A DNA stretch of 64,000 nucleotides, taken from Streptacidiphilus jeojiense (GTDB taxonomy: Bacteria > Actinomycetota > Actinomycetes > Streptomycetales > Streptomycetaceae). Below, one piece after another: positions 16,290 to 25,305 of the stretch. The stretch lies in NCBI RefSeq assembly GCF_000719095.1, contig NZ_JOEH01000009.1, positions 372,001-436,000 on the forward strand. The letters run 5' to 3'. Position numbers and translations under genes: made by a program. How positions within the stretch are numbered: position 1 is the stretch's first letter; each line of letters begins with the position of its first letter. The notes beneath the pieces are model-generated. The model was not told the DNA's origin and searched no databases. It saw nothing but the letters and a program-made list of their open reading frames with translations.

Positions 16290-17207
16290 GTGTGGCAGCA
16301 CTTCTGGGAGCTCTACGCCCGCCACATCCAGGACCCGGGCAAGCAGCCGCTGTTCCTGGTGCTGGTCGGCTTCATCGGCTCCTTCCTCTTCATCCGCTTC
16401 AGCGTGCGCATGATCCGCCGCGGAGTGCGCTGGTGGCCGGGCAACGTCACCCCCGGCGGCCTGCACATCCACCATGTCGTCTTCGGCATGTTCTTCCTGC
16501 TGCTGGGCGGGATCGGCGCGTTCGCCACCGCCGGGACCCACCCCTGGCTGGACGTCTTCGGCCTGGTCTTCGGCATCGGCTGCGGACTGGTGCTGGACGA
16601 GTTCGCCCTGCTGCTGCACCTGGAGGACGTCTACTGGAGCGAGCAGGGCCGCAAGTCCGTGGACGCGGTCATCGTCGGCATCCTCTTCACCGGGCTGCTG
16701 CTGGTCGGCTACCTGCCGCTGGGGGTCACCCCGGACAGCAACGTCCGCTGGGGGCTGATCGGGGTGATCTGCGCCAATGCGCTGTTCACCGTGGCGACGC
16801 TGCTGAAGGGGAAGTTCTGGAGCGGGATGATCGGCATCATGGTGCCGGGCGTCTCCTGGATCGCCGCGGTGCGGCTGGCCCGGCCGAACAGCCCGTGGGC
16901 CCGCTGGCGCTACACCGGCAACCCGCGGAAGTTCGCCAGGGCGCGGCGGCGGGAGGGCCGGTGGCACCGGCGCGCGGACACCGCCCGGCAGTGGCTCTTC
17001 GACCTGATCGCCGGCAAGCCGACGCCGCCGGGGACCAGGCCCACCCGGGCCCATCTGCTCGCCGAACGGATGGCCGCAAAGTTGGAGCGCCCGGCTCGCC
17101 CCCCGCACGACGACGAACGCATCCGTCGGCTCCGGGCCGCGAGGGCCCGTCGCAGCACCGTCACCGCGGGGAGGCCCCGCAGGGGTCCGGCACGACGTCG
17201 GGGGTGA
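16290..17207 (+). CDS. Conserved integral membrane protein, unknown function
   Basis: 305 residues from GTG 16290 with GGGAGGGGAG upstream. About six membrane helices lie between residues 20 and 200. A conserved-looking GLHIHHVVFGMFF near residue 57 and LDEFALLLHLEDVYW near residue 105 bring several His, Asp and Glu residues to membrane borders, suggesting metal binding. The C-terminal 100 residues are very basic and cytosolic. I do not know its function. Its position directly after the ThrE-type gene suggests a shared operon. Confidence 0.75.
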   Translation: MWQHFWELYARHIQDPGKQPLFLVLVGFIGSFLFIRFSVRMIRRGVRWWPGNVTPGGLHIHHVVFGMFFLLLGGIGAFATAGTHPWLDVFGLVFGIGCGLVLDEFALLLHLEDVYWSEQGRKSVDAVIVGILFTGLLLVGYLPLGVTPDSNVRWGLIGVICANALFTVATLLKGKFWSGMIGIMVPGVSWIAAVRLARPNSPWARWRYTGNPRKFARARRREGRWHRRADTARQWLFDLIAGKPTPPGTRPTRAHLLAERMAAKLERPARPPHDDERIRRLRAARARRSTVTAGRPRRGPARRRG

Positions 17208-17233
17208 GGTGCACGGGGCTGCATGGTTTCTGT

Positions 17234-17285
17234 TCGCGCAGTTCCCCGCGCCCCCAGGGGGTTAGGGGCGCGGGGAACTGCGCGA
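17234..17285. repeat. Intergenic inverted repeat (copy 2)
   Basis: It has the same outer arms as the other copies but a short CAGGGGGTT spacer instead of the inner palindrome. It lies after the membrane-protein gene and before the NlpC/P60 gene. Confidence 0.85.
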
Positions 17286-17384
17286 CCAGCCGCCCACTTG
17301 GCCGCACCTGTCCTGCGAACCTCCAGCGCCTCTGACAACACTGGTGACGAGTAGTCAGTTGACCCGCCCCGGAGGTGTCCCCGC

Positions 17385-18560
17385 CTGCGCAGCCGAACCC
17401 TAGCCCTCGCGGTACTGCTCGGACTCCTTCCCGTCGGTGCGGCCCGTGCGGACGAGAACACCCCCAGTGCCGCCCAGGTGCAGGCCTCCCAGCAGACGGC
17501 AGCCCGCCGTTCGGGCGAGGCGGAGGCCGCCACCCGGGCCCTCGCCGCCGCGCAGGCGTCCGCCCAGGCCCTGGACGTCCGGGCCGAGCAGGCCGTCGAG
17601 CGGCACAACGGCGCGGTGCTGCACCAGCAGCAGGCGGAGGCGCGGGCCGCCCAGGCCCGCCGCACGGCGGCGACCGCCGCCGCCACCGCGGATGCGGCCC
17701 GTACCGCCGCCGCGGCCCTGGCCGCGGCCCAGTACCGCGGCGACGTACGGCCCGGTCTGGCCGGTCTGGCGGGCCTGCTCTCGGTGCGGGACCTGCACGC
17801 GGCGAGCGTCCGGCGGGAGGCGGTCCGGTCCGTCGTCGAGGAGACCCGCAGGGTCGAGGACACCGCCTCCGCCGCCTCCGCGGACGCCGGTGCCGCCTCC
17901 GCCGCAGCGACCCTGGCGGCGACCGCCGCCCGCGCGGCCACCATCGAGGTGACGCAGGCTCAGCAGCAGATGCAGGCCCAGCTGACGGCCCAGCGGACCG
18001 AGGTGGCGCGGCTCGCAGCCGAGCGCACCACCCTGCTGGCGCAGCTCGCCGCCGCGCAGCAGACCTCCGTGGAGCTGGCCGCAGCCCGGCAGCAGGCCCT
18101 CGCCGACGCCGCCGCCAGGGCAGCGGCCGAGGTCGCCCGCAAGGCCGCACTGACGGCCTCCGACACGACCCCGGACGGAGCGTCCCCGTACCGCCCCGGT
18201 GACGCCTCGGCGGCCGTCGCCTTCGCCCGGGCCCAGCTCGGCCGCCCCTACGTCTGGGGCGGCGCCGGACCGGACACCTACGACTGCTCGGGCCTGACCA
18301 TGCGTTCCTGGCAGCGCGCCCGCGTCGACCTGCCGCACTTCGCCGCCGACCAGTTCGCCCGGTCCACCCCGCTCTCCTACAGCCGGCTCCACCCCGGCGA
18401 CCTGGTCTTCTGGTCCCACGACGGGACCCCGCAGGACATCTACCATGTCGCCATCTACCTCGGTGACGACCAGATGATCGAGGCCCCCCGCACCGGCGAC
18501 GTGGTCAAGGTCGCCAGCCTCTGGATCATGGGAACCCCGAACTTCTACGCCCGCCCCTGA
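17385..18560 (+). CDS. Secreted NlpC/P60 peptidoglycan endopeptidase, apparent CTG start
   Basis: 391 residues if translation starts at CTG 17385. A classic signal peptide follows (RSRTLALAVLLGLLPVGAARA, here interrupted: cleavage after GAARA). GGAGG lies 9 nt upstream, and the frame has no ATG, GTG or TTG between the upstream in-frame stop at 17352 and 17478. A start at GTG 17478 would delete the signal peptide. Residues ~30-270 are an Ala/Gln-rich coiled coil. The C-terminal NlpC/P60 domain has the catalytic Cys in TYDCSGL and His in IYHVAIY. It should cleave peptide cross-bridges in the wall (RipA-like family). Confidence 0.85.
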   Translation: MRSRTLALAVLLGLLPVGAARADENTPSAAQVQASQQTAARRSGEAEAATRALAAAQASAQALDVRAEQAVERHNGAVLHQQQAEARAAQARRTAATAAATADAARTAAAALAAAQYRGDVRPGLAGLAGLLSVRDLHAASVRREAVRSVVEETRRVEDTASAASADAGAASAAATLAATAARAATIEVTQAQQQMQAQLTAQRTEVARLAAERTTLLAQLAAAQQTSVELAAARQQALADAAARAAAEVARKAALTASDTTPDGASPYRPGDASAAVAFARAQLGRPYVWGGAGPDTYDCSGLTMRSWQRARVDLPHFAADQFARSTPLSYSRLHPGDLVFWSHDGTPQDIYHVAIYLGDDQMIEAPRTGDVVKVASLWIMGTPNFYARP

Positions 18561-18586
18561 CTACTCCCTGACTACTGTGTCGGACC

Positions 18587-19225
18587 ATGAACCCGGACTG
18601 GTTGGCGGACACCCGGAACTCCTACGACACGGTCGCGGTCAGCTACGCCGACCAGTTGCGCGAGGGCCTGGACGGCAAGCCCTACCTCAGGGCGGCGCTG
18701 GCCCTGTTCGCCGACCTGGTCCAGGGCGCCGGCGGCGGCCCGGTGGCGGACGTCGGCTGCGGACCCGGCCATGTCACCGCCCACCTCGGCCGGCTGGGCG
18801 TGGACGTGTTCGGGATCGACCTCTCCCCGGGCATGGTCGCGGTGGCCCGGGCCGAACACCCCGAACTCCGGTTCGAGGTGGGCTCGATGACGGCGCTGGA
18901 CCTCGCCGCCGGGTCGCTCGCCGGTCTGCTCGCCTTCTGGTCGCTGATCCACGTCCCCGACGACGAGGTCCCCGCGGTCCTGGACGGATTCCGGCGGGTG
19001 CTGCGCCCCGGCGCACCGCTGCTGATCGGCTTCCACGTGGGCGAGGGGTCGCGGCTGAAGACCGAGGGCTACGGCGGCCACCCGATGCGGGTGCAGGTCC
19101 ACCGCCGCCGCCCGGCCCAACTGGGCGGCCGGCTCCGGGAGGCCGGCTTCGCGGTCGAGGCCGAACTGCTGATCGACCCGGACGCAGCGGTCCCGGGAGC
19201 CGTCCTCTTCGCCCGCCGCGGCTGA
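18587..19225 (+). CDS. SAM-dependent class I methyltransferase
   Basis: 212 residues. Motif I is VADVGCGPGHVTAHL near residues 52-66, followed by VFGIDLSPGMV (motif II acid). FWSLIHVPDDEVPAVLDGFRRVLRP carries the post-motif region of the UbiE/Methyltransf_11 type. It is a cytosolic small-molecule methyltransferase. The substrate is unknown and nothing nearby suggests one. The ATG lies 26 nt after the NlpC/P60 stop, with no strong ribosome site. Confidence 0.88.
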   Translation: MNPDWLADTRNSYDTVAVSYADQLREGLDGKPYLRAALALFADLVQGAGGGPVADVGCGPGHVTAHLGRLGVDVFGIDLSPGMVAVARAEHPELRFEVGSMTALDLAAGSLAGLLAFWSLIHVPDDEVPAVLDGFRRVLRPGAPLLIGFHVGEGSRLKTEGYGGHPMRVQVHRRRPAQLGGRLREAGFAVEAELLIDPDAAVPGAVLFARRG

Positions 19226-19247
19226 GGACGCAGCCGCGGAGCATGGA

Positions 19248-19253
19248 TAGGGT
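19248..19253 (+). promoter_or_regulatory. Candidate -10 element of a leaderless gene
   Basis: TAGGGT ends 6 nt before GTG 19260. No ribosome site precedes the gene, so transcription probably begins at the start codon. No good -35 hexamer is visible. Confidence 0.35.
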
Positions 19254-19259
19254 GTGAGT

Positions 19260-19643
19260 GTGACCGAACTCAAGTTCCGTACTGTGACGGCCTTTCAGCG
19301 GAGGATCGTCAACCCGGTCGCGCGCCGGATGCCGGGTCAGGTGCTGCTGGAGACCACCGGGCGGAAGTCCGGGCTGCCCAGACGGACCCCGGTCGGCGGC
19401 CGCCGCATCGGCGACGCGTTCTGGCTGGTCTCCGAGTACGGCGACAAGTCCCACTACGTGCGCAACATCCAGGCCGACCCGCAGGTCCGGGTCCGGCTCA
19501 AGGGCGTCTGGCACACCGGCACCGCGCACCTGCTCCCGGACGACGACGTCCGCGCCCGGCTCAGGACGCTGCCCCGCTACAACAGCGCCGTGGTCCAGGG
19601 CCTGGGCACCCAGCTGTTGACCGTCCGGGTCGACCTCACCTGA
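19260..19643 (+). CDS. DUF385/Ddn-type (F420-dependent) nitroreductase-family protein
   Basis: 127 residues. The family pattern is VLLETTGRKSGLPRRTPV, then WLVSEYGDKSHYVRNIQADPQVRVRL. This split-barrel fold in actinobacteria often binds the deazaflavin F420 and reduces quinones or nitro compounds. GTG 19260 is chosen because a TAGGGT -10 box lies just upstream (leaderless); GTG 19254 is in the same frame. A DUF2342 gene associated with F420 genes is at 21884, but the two are not in one operon. Confidence 0.82.
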   Translation: MTELKFRTVTAFQRRIVNPVARRMPGQVLLETTGRKSGLPRRTPVGGRRIGDAFWLVSEYGDKSHYVRNIQADPQVRVRLKGVWHTGTAHLLPDDDVRARLRTLPRYNSAVVQGLGTQLLTVRVDLT

Positions 19644-19737
19644 GCCCGAGCCCCGCGGCCGAGCCGCCACGACAACGCCGCCCCGGCCCCCGCGATCCGC
19701 GGTGCCGAAGCGGCGTCGGTGCAGCGCTGCCGGCCGG

Positions 19738-20232
19738 TCAGTGCGACTGGCCCGAGTCCGCGAGGCGCTTGATGGAGTTGACGATCTCCTCCTCGGCCTC
19801 GACGCGGCCGACCCAGTGGGCGCCCTCGACCGACTTGCCCGGCTCCAGGTCCTTGTAGACCTCGAAGAAGTGCTGGATCTCCAGGCGGTCGAACTCCGAC
19901 ACGTGGTGGATGTCGCGCAGGTGCTCCCAGCGCGGGTCCGAGGCCGGGACGCAGAGCAGCTTGTCGTCGCCGCCCGCCTCGTCGGTCATGTGGAACATGC
20001 CGATCGCCCGGCACTTGATCAGGCAGCCGGGGAAGGTGGGCTCCTCCAGGATGACCAGGGCGTCCAGCGGGTCGCCGTCCTCACCGAGGGTGCCCTCGAC
20101 GAAGCCGTAGTCGGCGGGGTAACGCGTCGAGGTGAAGAGCATCCGGTCCAGGAAGATGCGACCAGTCTCGTGGTCGACCTCGTACTTGTTCCGCGAGCCC
20201 TTCGGAATCTCGATCGTGACGTCGAACTCCAC
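19738..20232 (-). CDS. ppa: Inorganic pyrophosphatase (family I)
   Basis: 164 residues. The conserved pieces are [35 protein letters not shown] (the Asp triad of the active site) and [11 protein letters not shown]. It hydrolyses PPi to phosphate with Mg2+ in the cytosol and drives biosynthesis forward. GTG 20232 has GGAGG 5 nt upstream, which fixes the start; longer upstream reading adds non-conserved residues. It is divergent from dacB across 97 bp. Confidence 0.95.
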   Translation of the reverse strand: MEFDVTIEIPKGSRNKYEVDHETGRIFLDRMLFTSTRYPADYGFVEGTLGEDGDPLDALVILEEPTFPGCLIKCRAIGMFHMTDEAGGDDKLLCVPASDPRWEHLRDIHHVSEFDRLEIQHFFEVYKDLEPGKSVEGAHWVGRVEAEEEIVNSIKRLADSGQSH

Positions 20233-20329
20233 AGCTCCTCCATTGCTTCTTATAGATGTGCGCAGTCGGTCGTTCGCAGCCAATAGTGTCTCCTACAGCA
20301 AGGGGTGCTCGGGAAAGGGGCAGGTCCGG

Positions 20330-21856
20330 ATGGGTTCTTGGTGGGGGTCTGCGACGCGGGCCGGCCTGGTGCGCGGCTACGCGCTGGCGCCGACGCGCAG
20401 GGTCGCGGTGGTGTCCGGGGCGCTGGGCCTCGCGCTGGCGGCCGGAAGCGTCGCCGCCACCGGCCCCTGGGAGGGCGGCAAGCGGGTCGCCGAGCGCGAC
20501 CGGAGCAGGGTCAGCGAGCTGCTGGACGGTGCGGGGGGTGCGGTGCGGGTCCGCCCCAGGCCGGTGCCCGCGCCGAGCTGGCTGGCGCCGCAGGCCGTGC
20601 TGGCCCCGGCCGTCGTCGCCGGCACCGTCGCCGGCGCCGGCAGCGCGGACGCAGCGGCCCCCACCACGAAGGGTCTGGCCGCGGCCCTGGGTTCGGCCCT
20701 GTCCACCCCGGTCCTGGGGCAGTTCACCGCCTCGGTGGTGGACGCCGCCACCGGCCGCACGCTCTACGCCAAGGGCCAGGACACCGCGCAGGCCCCGGCC
20801 TCCACCAACAAGATCGCCACCTCGGTGGCCGCGCTCTCACTGCTCGGCCCGGAGCACCGCTTCACCACCCGGGTGGTCAGCACCGCCCCCGGCCGGATCG
20901 TCCTGGTCGGCGGCGGCGACCCCAGCCTCACCGCGGCCGCCACCCACGGCGCCGACCCCCGGGCCAGCCTGGCCACCCTCGCCGACCGCACCGCCGCCGC
21001 GCTCAGGGCGACCGGCGTCAGCACGGTCCGGCTGGGGTACGACATCTCGCTGTTCGGCGGCCCCGCGCAGACCCCGGCCGCCAACGTCGGCGACAACATC
21101 GCCCTGGTCCAGGCGCTGACCGTGGACGAGGGCCGGACCGACCCCGGCAGCACCGAGAACGCCCCCCGCTACAGCGACCCGGCGGCCAACGCCGCCGCCC
21201 AGTTCGCCGCCCTGCTCGTCAAACGCGGCATCACGGTCCAGCAGGGCACGGCGTCCCGGACCACCGTGTCCGCCGCGGCCAAGGCCGCCGCACCGCTCGC
21301 CCAGGTCCAGTCGCAGCCGCTGAGCGAGCTGGTCGAGCAGATGCTGACCGAGAGCGACAACGACTACGCCGAGGACCTCGGCCACCAGGCGGCCATCGCC
21401 ACCGGCCGGCCCGCCACCTTCGCCGGCGGCGCGGCCGCGGTGACGCAGACCCTCACCCGGCTCGGCGTCCCGCTGGGAAGCACCCACCTGGTCGACGCCA
21501 GCGGCCTCTCCTCGCAGGACGGCATCCCGGCCGCGGTGCTCACCAGGCTGCTGCTGCTCGCCTCCTCCTCGGCCCACCCGGAGCTGCGCTCCGTGGTCAC
21601 CGGACTGCCGATCGCCGGCTACACCGGCACCCTCGCCGACCGCTTCGACGGCGACGGCAGCAGCTCCGGACTGGGCCTGGTCCGGGCCAAGACCGGATCG
21701 CTGAGCACCGTCAACGCCCTTGCCGGGCTGGTCATGGACCGCGACGGCAGGCTGCTGGCGTTCTCCTTCATGTCCAATGCGAGCGGTGACGTGACCGCCG
21801 CCCGCAACGCCCTGGACCGTCTTGCCGGGCGCGTCGCAGTATGCGGCTGCCGCTGA
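20330..21856 (+). CDS. dacB: D-alanyl-D-alanine carboxypeptidase/endopeptidase, PBP4-type (peptidase S13)
   Basis: 508 residues. An N-terminal membrane/signal segment near residues 20-45 is followed by a disordered linker. The penicillin-binding motifs are all present: SxxK in PASTNKIATS, SxN in ESDNDYAED, and KTG in RAKTGSLSTV. It trims or cleaves peptidoglycan peptides outside the membrane. The assigned ATG 20330 follows a purine-rich GGGAAAGGGGCAGG. The extreme C-terminus (VAVCGCR) has two Cys, which is odd for an extracellular domain. Confidence 0.9.
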   Translation: MGSWWGSATRAGLVRGYALAPTRRVAVVSGALGLALAAGSVAATGPWEGGKRVAERDRSRVSELLDGAGGAVRVRPRPVPAPSWLAPQAVLAPAVVAGTVAGAGSADAAAPTTKGLAAALGSALSTPVLGQFTASVVDAATGRTLYAKGQDTAQAPASTNKIATSVAALSLLGPEHRFTTRVVSTAPGRIVLVGGGDPSLTAAATHGADPRASLATLADRTAAALRATGVSTVRLGYDISLFGGPAQTPAANVGDNIALVQALTVDEGRTDPGSTENAPRYSDPAANAAAQFAALLVKRGITVQQGTASRTTVSAAAKAAAPLAQVQSQPLSELVEQMLTESDNDYAEDLGHQAAIATGRPATFAGGAAAVTQTLTRLGVPLGSTHLVDASGLSSQDGIPAAVLTRLLLLASSSAHPELRSVVTGLPIAGYTGTLADRFDGDGSSSGLGLVRAKTGSLSTVNALAGLVMDRDGRLLAFSFMSNASGDVTAARNALDRLAGRVAVCGCR

Positions 21857-21883
21857 CGGGCAGGAGCACGTACGGTTGCTGAC

Positions 21884-23074
21884 ATGACGAGCCAGAGCGG
21901 CGGTGCGGATATGGCGGACGCGGCAGACGCGACAGGCATGGTCGACTGGAATCTCGCGGTGGCCACCGCGACCCGGTTGGCGCGTCCGGGACCGGAGGTC
22001 ACCCGGGAGGAGGCGCGCGCCGCGGTGAAGGAGCTCCGGCTGCACGCGGCCGAGGCCGAGCAGCACGTCCGGGCGTTCACCGGGATGCAGGCGCCGGGGG
22101 CCTCGGGCACCCCGGTGCTGGTGGTGGACCGTCCCGGCTGGATCAAGGCCAATGTGGCCGGCTTCCGCACCATCATCACCCCGCTCGCGGAGCGGATGCA
22201 GGCGCGGCGGGCCTCGCTGCCGGGCGCCGGCGTGCTGGGCAGCGGGGCGCTGGGCGCGGTGGGCGGCAAGGTCACCGGCATCGAGCTGGGGATGCTGCTG
22301 GCCTTCCTCTCCTCCAAGGTGCTCGGCCAGTACGAGACCTTCGCCCCCGCGGAGATCCCCTCCGACCTCTCGACCCTGGACGACGAGCACCCGGTGCAGC
22401 CCGGCCGGCTGCTGCTGGTGGTCCCCAACATCGTCGCCGTCGAGCGCGAGCTGGACGTGGACCCGCACGACTTCCGGCTCTGGGTCTGCCTGCACGAGGA
22501 GACCCACCGCACCCAGTTCACCGCGGTGCCGTGGCTGCGCGACCACATCGAGGGCGAGATCCACGCGTTCCTCGCCGAGACCGACATCGACCCGGCGACC
22601 CTGCTGGAGCGGCTGCGCGACGCGGCCGGTTCGTTGCCGGGGTTCGGCGGCGGGTCGGAGCCGGAGGAGGGCGGCGCTGGCGGCGGCACCGGCAGTCTGA
22701 TGGACATCGTGCAGACGCCGGCCCAGCGGGAGATCCTCGGGCGGCTCACCGCGGTGATGTCGCTGCTGGAGGGCCACGCCGACGTGGTGATGGACGGCGT
22801 TGGACCGCAGGTGGTGCCGAGCGTCGCGGAGATCCGGGAGAAGTTCCAGAAGCGCCGGGCGAAGGGCACCGGGCGGCTGGACCAGCTGCTGCGGAAGGCG
22901 CTCGGGCTGGACGCGAAGATGCGGCAGTACGCGGACGGTGCGGTGTTCGTCCGCGGGGTGGTGGACGCGGTCGGGATGGAGGGGTTCAACCGGGTGTGGA
23001 CCTCGCCGAACACGCTGCCCACCAAGGAGGAGATTCACGAGCCTGCTGCGTGGGTTGCTCGGGTGCACAAGTAG
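21884..23074 (+). CDS. DUF2342 zinc-metallopeptidase-like protein (F420-biosynthesis-associated family)
   Basis: 396 residues. HEETHRTQF near residues 206-214 is an HExxH-type site, with Glu-rich helices after it. A second acidic/His segment (MSLLEGHADVVMDGVG) near residues 285-300 matches the usual third-ligand region. The family is named for linkage to F420 genes, but none of those genes is here. The Gly-rich loop near residue 255 is probably flexible. ATG 21884 follows the dacB stop by 27 nt. Next downstream, after a repeat, is tilS, an order I believe to be common in streptomycetes. Confidence 0.85.
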   Translation: MTSQSGGADMADAADATGMVDWNLAVATATRLARPGPEVTREEARAAVKELRLHAAEAEQHVRAFTGMQAPGASGTPVLVVDRPGWIKANVAGFRTIITPLAERMQARRASLPGAGVLGSGALGAVGGKVTGIELGMLLAFLSSKVLGQYETFAPAEIPSDLSTLDDEHPVQPGRLLLVVPNIVAVERELDVDPHDFRLWVCLHEETHRTQFTAVPWLRDHIEGEIHAFLAETDIDPATLLERLRDAAGSLPGFGGGSEPEEGGAGGGTGSLMDIVQTPAQREILGRLTAVMSLLEGHADVVMDGVGPQVVPSVAEIREKFQKRRAKGTGRLDQLLRKALGLDAKMRQYADGAVFVRGVVDAVGMEGFNRVWTSPNTLPTKEEIHEPAAWVARVHK

Positions 23075-23094
23075 CCGTCCGCGGTGGTTGCCCT

Positions 23095-23132
23095 TCGCGC
23101 AGTTCCCCGCGCCCCTGATTAGGGTGCGGGGA
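23095..23132. repeat. Intergenic inverted repeat (copy 3, degenerate)
   Basis: The left arm is intact (TCGCGCAGTTCCCCGCGCCCCT). The right arm is decayed to AGGGTGCGGGGA, so this copy may no longer form a full hairpin. It follows the DUF2342 gene. Confidence 0.7.
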
Positions 23133-23312
23133 TTCACCCTTCCGGGGGGACCATGGGTGTTGCGGGAACGCGGGTGGGCCTGGGCGCGGAAGACTTCTGC
23201 GACCATCGGCCTACGACAGTGCGTTGTCGCCCCGTCACTGTGAGCCATCACAGTGTGGGACGATCCGCCGATCAGCCCTCCGCTCCGGTCCGCTCATAGG
23301 AGTGATCAACAC

Positions 23313-24419
23313 ATGGGTCCGCACCCCGCAGTGGCCGCGATACGCCTGGCAGTACGCCGGGTCCTCAACGATGTCGCCGCCCAGGTTCCTGACACCTTCT
23401 CAGCCGCCATCCCCAACCCCAGCCCCGGCACGGCGTCACGCCCCGTGTTCCGTCCGGTCGGCGACGTCGATCCGCGCCATGCCGAGCTGCGCACCCCCCG
23501 CCCCCGCCCCGCGCCGGACGCCCCCCTGGTCCTGGTGGCCTGCAGCGGCGGGGCCGACTCCATGGCGCTGGCCGCCGCCACCGCCTTCGAGGCGGCCAAG
23601 CTGGGCCTGCGGGCCGGCGCGGTCACCGTCGACCACGGCCTGCAGGACGGCTCCACCGGCCGCGCCGTCGAGGTCGCCGGGCGGCTGCGCGCGCTCGGGC
23701 TCGACCCGGTGGACGCCCTCGGCGTGCGGGTGGGACGGGCCGGAGGGCCTGAGGCGGCCGCCCGGGACGCCCGCTACGCCGCGCTGGACAGTGCCGCCGA
23801 GCGGCACGGCGCCAGCGTGGTGCTGCTCGGCCACACCCGCGACGACCAGGCCGAGACCGTGCTGCTGGGCCTGGCCCGCGGCTCCGGGCCGCGCTCGCTC
23901 TCCGGCATGGCCGCCGCCACCGGGCGCTACCGCCGGCCCTTCCTGGAACTGGACCGCAGCATCACCCGCCAGGCCTGCGCCGTGCTGGACCTGCCGGTCT
24001 GGGACGACCCGCACAACGTCGACCCCGCCTACACCCGCTCCCGGGTCCGCCACGAGGTGCTGCCGGTGCTGGAGAAGCACCTCGGCGGCGGCGTGGTCGA
24101 GGCGCTGGCCCGCACCGCGCGGCTGTTCCGAGACGACGCCGACGCCCTGGACGCCTGGGCCGCGCAGGCCGAGGCCGCCGCCATGACCGACGAGGGCCTG
24201 GACGCCGCCGCGCTGGCCGCCCTCCCGCCCGCGGTCCGCCGCCGGGTGCTGCGCCGGGGCGCGCTGCGGGCCGGCAGCCCGGCCGGGGACCTGTTCGCCC
24301 GCCATGTCGAGGCCATGGACCAGCTGGTCACCGCCTGGCACGGGCAGGGCCCGCTGCACCTGCCCGGCGCCGTGGAACTGCGCCGTCGCTCCGGCCGGCT
24401 GGCCTTCCGCCGCATGTAA
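23313..24419 (+). CDS. tilS: tRNA(Ile)-lysidine synthetase
   Basis: 368 residues. The PP-loop ATP site is [11 protein letters not shown] near residues 94-104, followed by [25 protein letters not shown] and the family segment [20 protein letters not shown]. TilS converts C34 of the AUA-reading tRNA(Ile) to lysidine, which is essential for correct decoding. ATG 23313 has AGGAG 10 nt upstream. An unusual Pro-rich stretch of about 40 residues lies before the PP-loop. It is followed by hpt and ftsH as in many bacteria. Confidence 0.94.
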   Translation: MGPHPAVAAIRLAVRRVLNDVAAQVPDTFSAAIPNPSPGTASRPVFRPVGDVDPRHAELRTPRPRPAPDAPLVLVACSGGADSMALAAATAFEAAKLGLRAGAVTVDHGLQDGSTGRAVEVAGRLRALGLDPVDALGVRVGRAGGPEAAARDARYAALDSAAERHGASVVLLGHTRDDQAETVLLGLARGSGPRSLSGMAAATGRYRRPFLELDRSITRQACAVLDLPVWDDPHNVDPAYTRSRVRHEVLPVLEKHLGGGVVEALARTARLFRDDADALDAWAAQAEAAAMTDEGLDAAALAALPPAVRRRVLRRGALRAGSPAGDLFARHVEAMDQLVTAWHGQGPLHLPGAVELRRRSGRLAFRRM

Positions 24420-24502
24420 GCGGTGACGGGTGTGGCAAGGTTGGTGCGGTAGACACCGGATCTCCAGCACTTGAGACTCCAGAGGGTAAGGACGTACCGC
24501 GG

Positions 24503-25057
24503 GTGGACGAGAAGGACATGGGCAGCGACCTTGCGAAGGTGCTCATCAGCAAGGACGAGATCGACGCCAAGCTGGCGGAGCTGGCGGAGACCGTCGACCG
24601 CGACTACGCCGGCAAGGACCTGCTGATCGTCGGCGTGCTCAAGGGCGCGGTGATGGTCATGGCCGACCTGGCCAGGGCCCTGCACACCCCGGTCACCATG
24701 GACTGGATGGCCGTCTCCTCGTACGGCATGGGCACCAAGTCGTCCGGGGTGGTCCGCATCCTCAAGGACCTGGACACCGACATCAACGGCCGGGACGTGC
24801 TCATCGTCGAGGACATCATCGACTCCGGGCTCACCCTGTCCTGGCTGCTGAGCAACCTGCAGTCGCGCGGGCCGGCCTCGCTGGAGGTCTGCACCCTGCT
24901 GCGCAAGCCGGACGCGGCCAAGGTCTCCATCGACGTGAAGTACGTCGGCTTCGACATTCCCAACGAGTTCGTCGTGGGATACGGGCTGGACTACGCCGAG
25001 AAGTACCGCAACCTGCCCTTCGTCGGCACCCTCGCCCCGCACGTCTACGGAGGCTGA
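24503..25057 (+). CDS. hpt: Hypoxanthine phosphoribosyltransferase
   Basis: 184 residues. The PRPP-binding loop is [15 protein letters not shown] near residues 98-112. [30 protein letters not shown] is the base-binding C-terminal part (given here as one family block). It salvages hypoxanthine and guanine to nucleotides in the cytosol. The start is taken at GTG 24503 with AAGGA upstream; ATG 24518 is possible. It stands between tilS and ftsH, the conserved order. Confidence 0.94.
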   Translation: MDEKDMGSDLAKVLISKDEIDAKLAELAETVDRDYAGKDLLIVGVLKGAVMVMADLARALHTPVTMDWMAVSSYGMGTKSSGVVRILKDLDTDINGRDVLIVEDIIDSGLTLSWLLSNLQSRGPASLEVCTLLRKPDAAKVSIDVKYVGFDIPNEFVVGYGLDYAEKYRNLPFVGTLAPHVYGG

Positions 25058-25075
25058 CGGTCCGCTGGGAACAGG

Positions 25076-25090
25076 GGAGGGTTTCCCTCC
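25076..25090 (+). terminator. Small hairpin after hpt
   Basis: GGAGGG and CCCTCC pair around TTT, 18 nt past the hpt stop. The stem is short and may only attenuate. ftsH, 248 nt further on, probably has its own promoter in this spacer; no clear -10/-35 pair was seen. Confidence 0.4.
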
Positions 25091-25305
25091 GTTGGACCCG
25101 GGGAAGGGCCGTTTGACACCGGTGCGCAGTCGCTTCATGGGCTTTCATGGAGAATGGCTGCGGTACCGTCCAATAATCCACTGTCTCCGTTGACGGTGGA
25201 TGACCAACCGGTCGAGGTCATACATAGGACGCGTCCCACGGCTGAGCCTGGGACGCCGCACAGTGGCAGGAGGGACGGGGCGGCTCATATTGTCGCCCCG
25301 CATGG

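Noticed and set aside
14604..17108. 834-codon minus-strand frame opposite the ThrE-type and membrane genes
   Set aside because: Low-complexity shadow; membrane helices and ribosome sites support the plus strand.
25113..25118. TTGACA as the -35 of an ftsH promoter
   Set aside because: No acceptable -10 hexamer at 16-19 nt.
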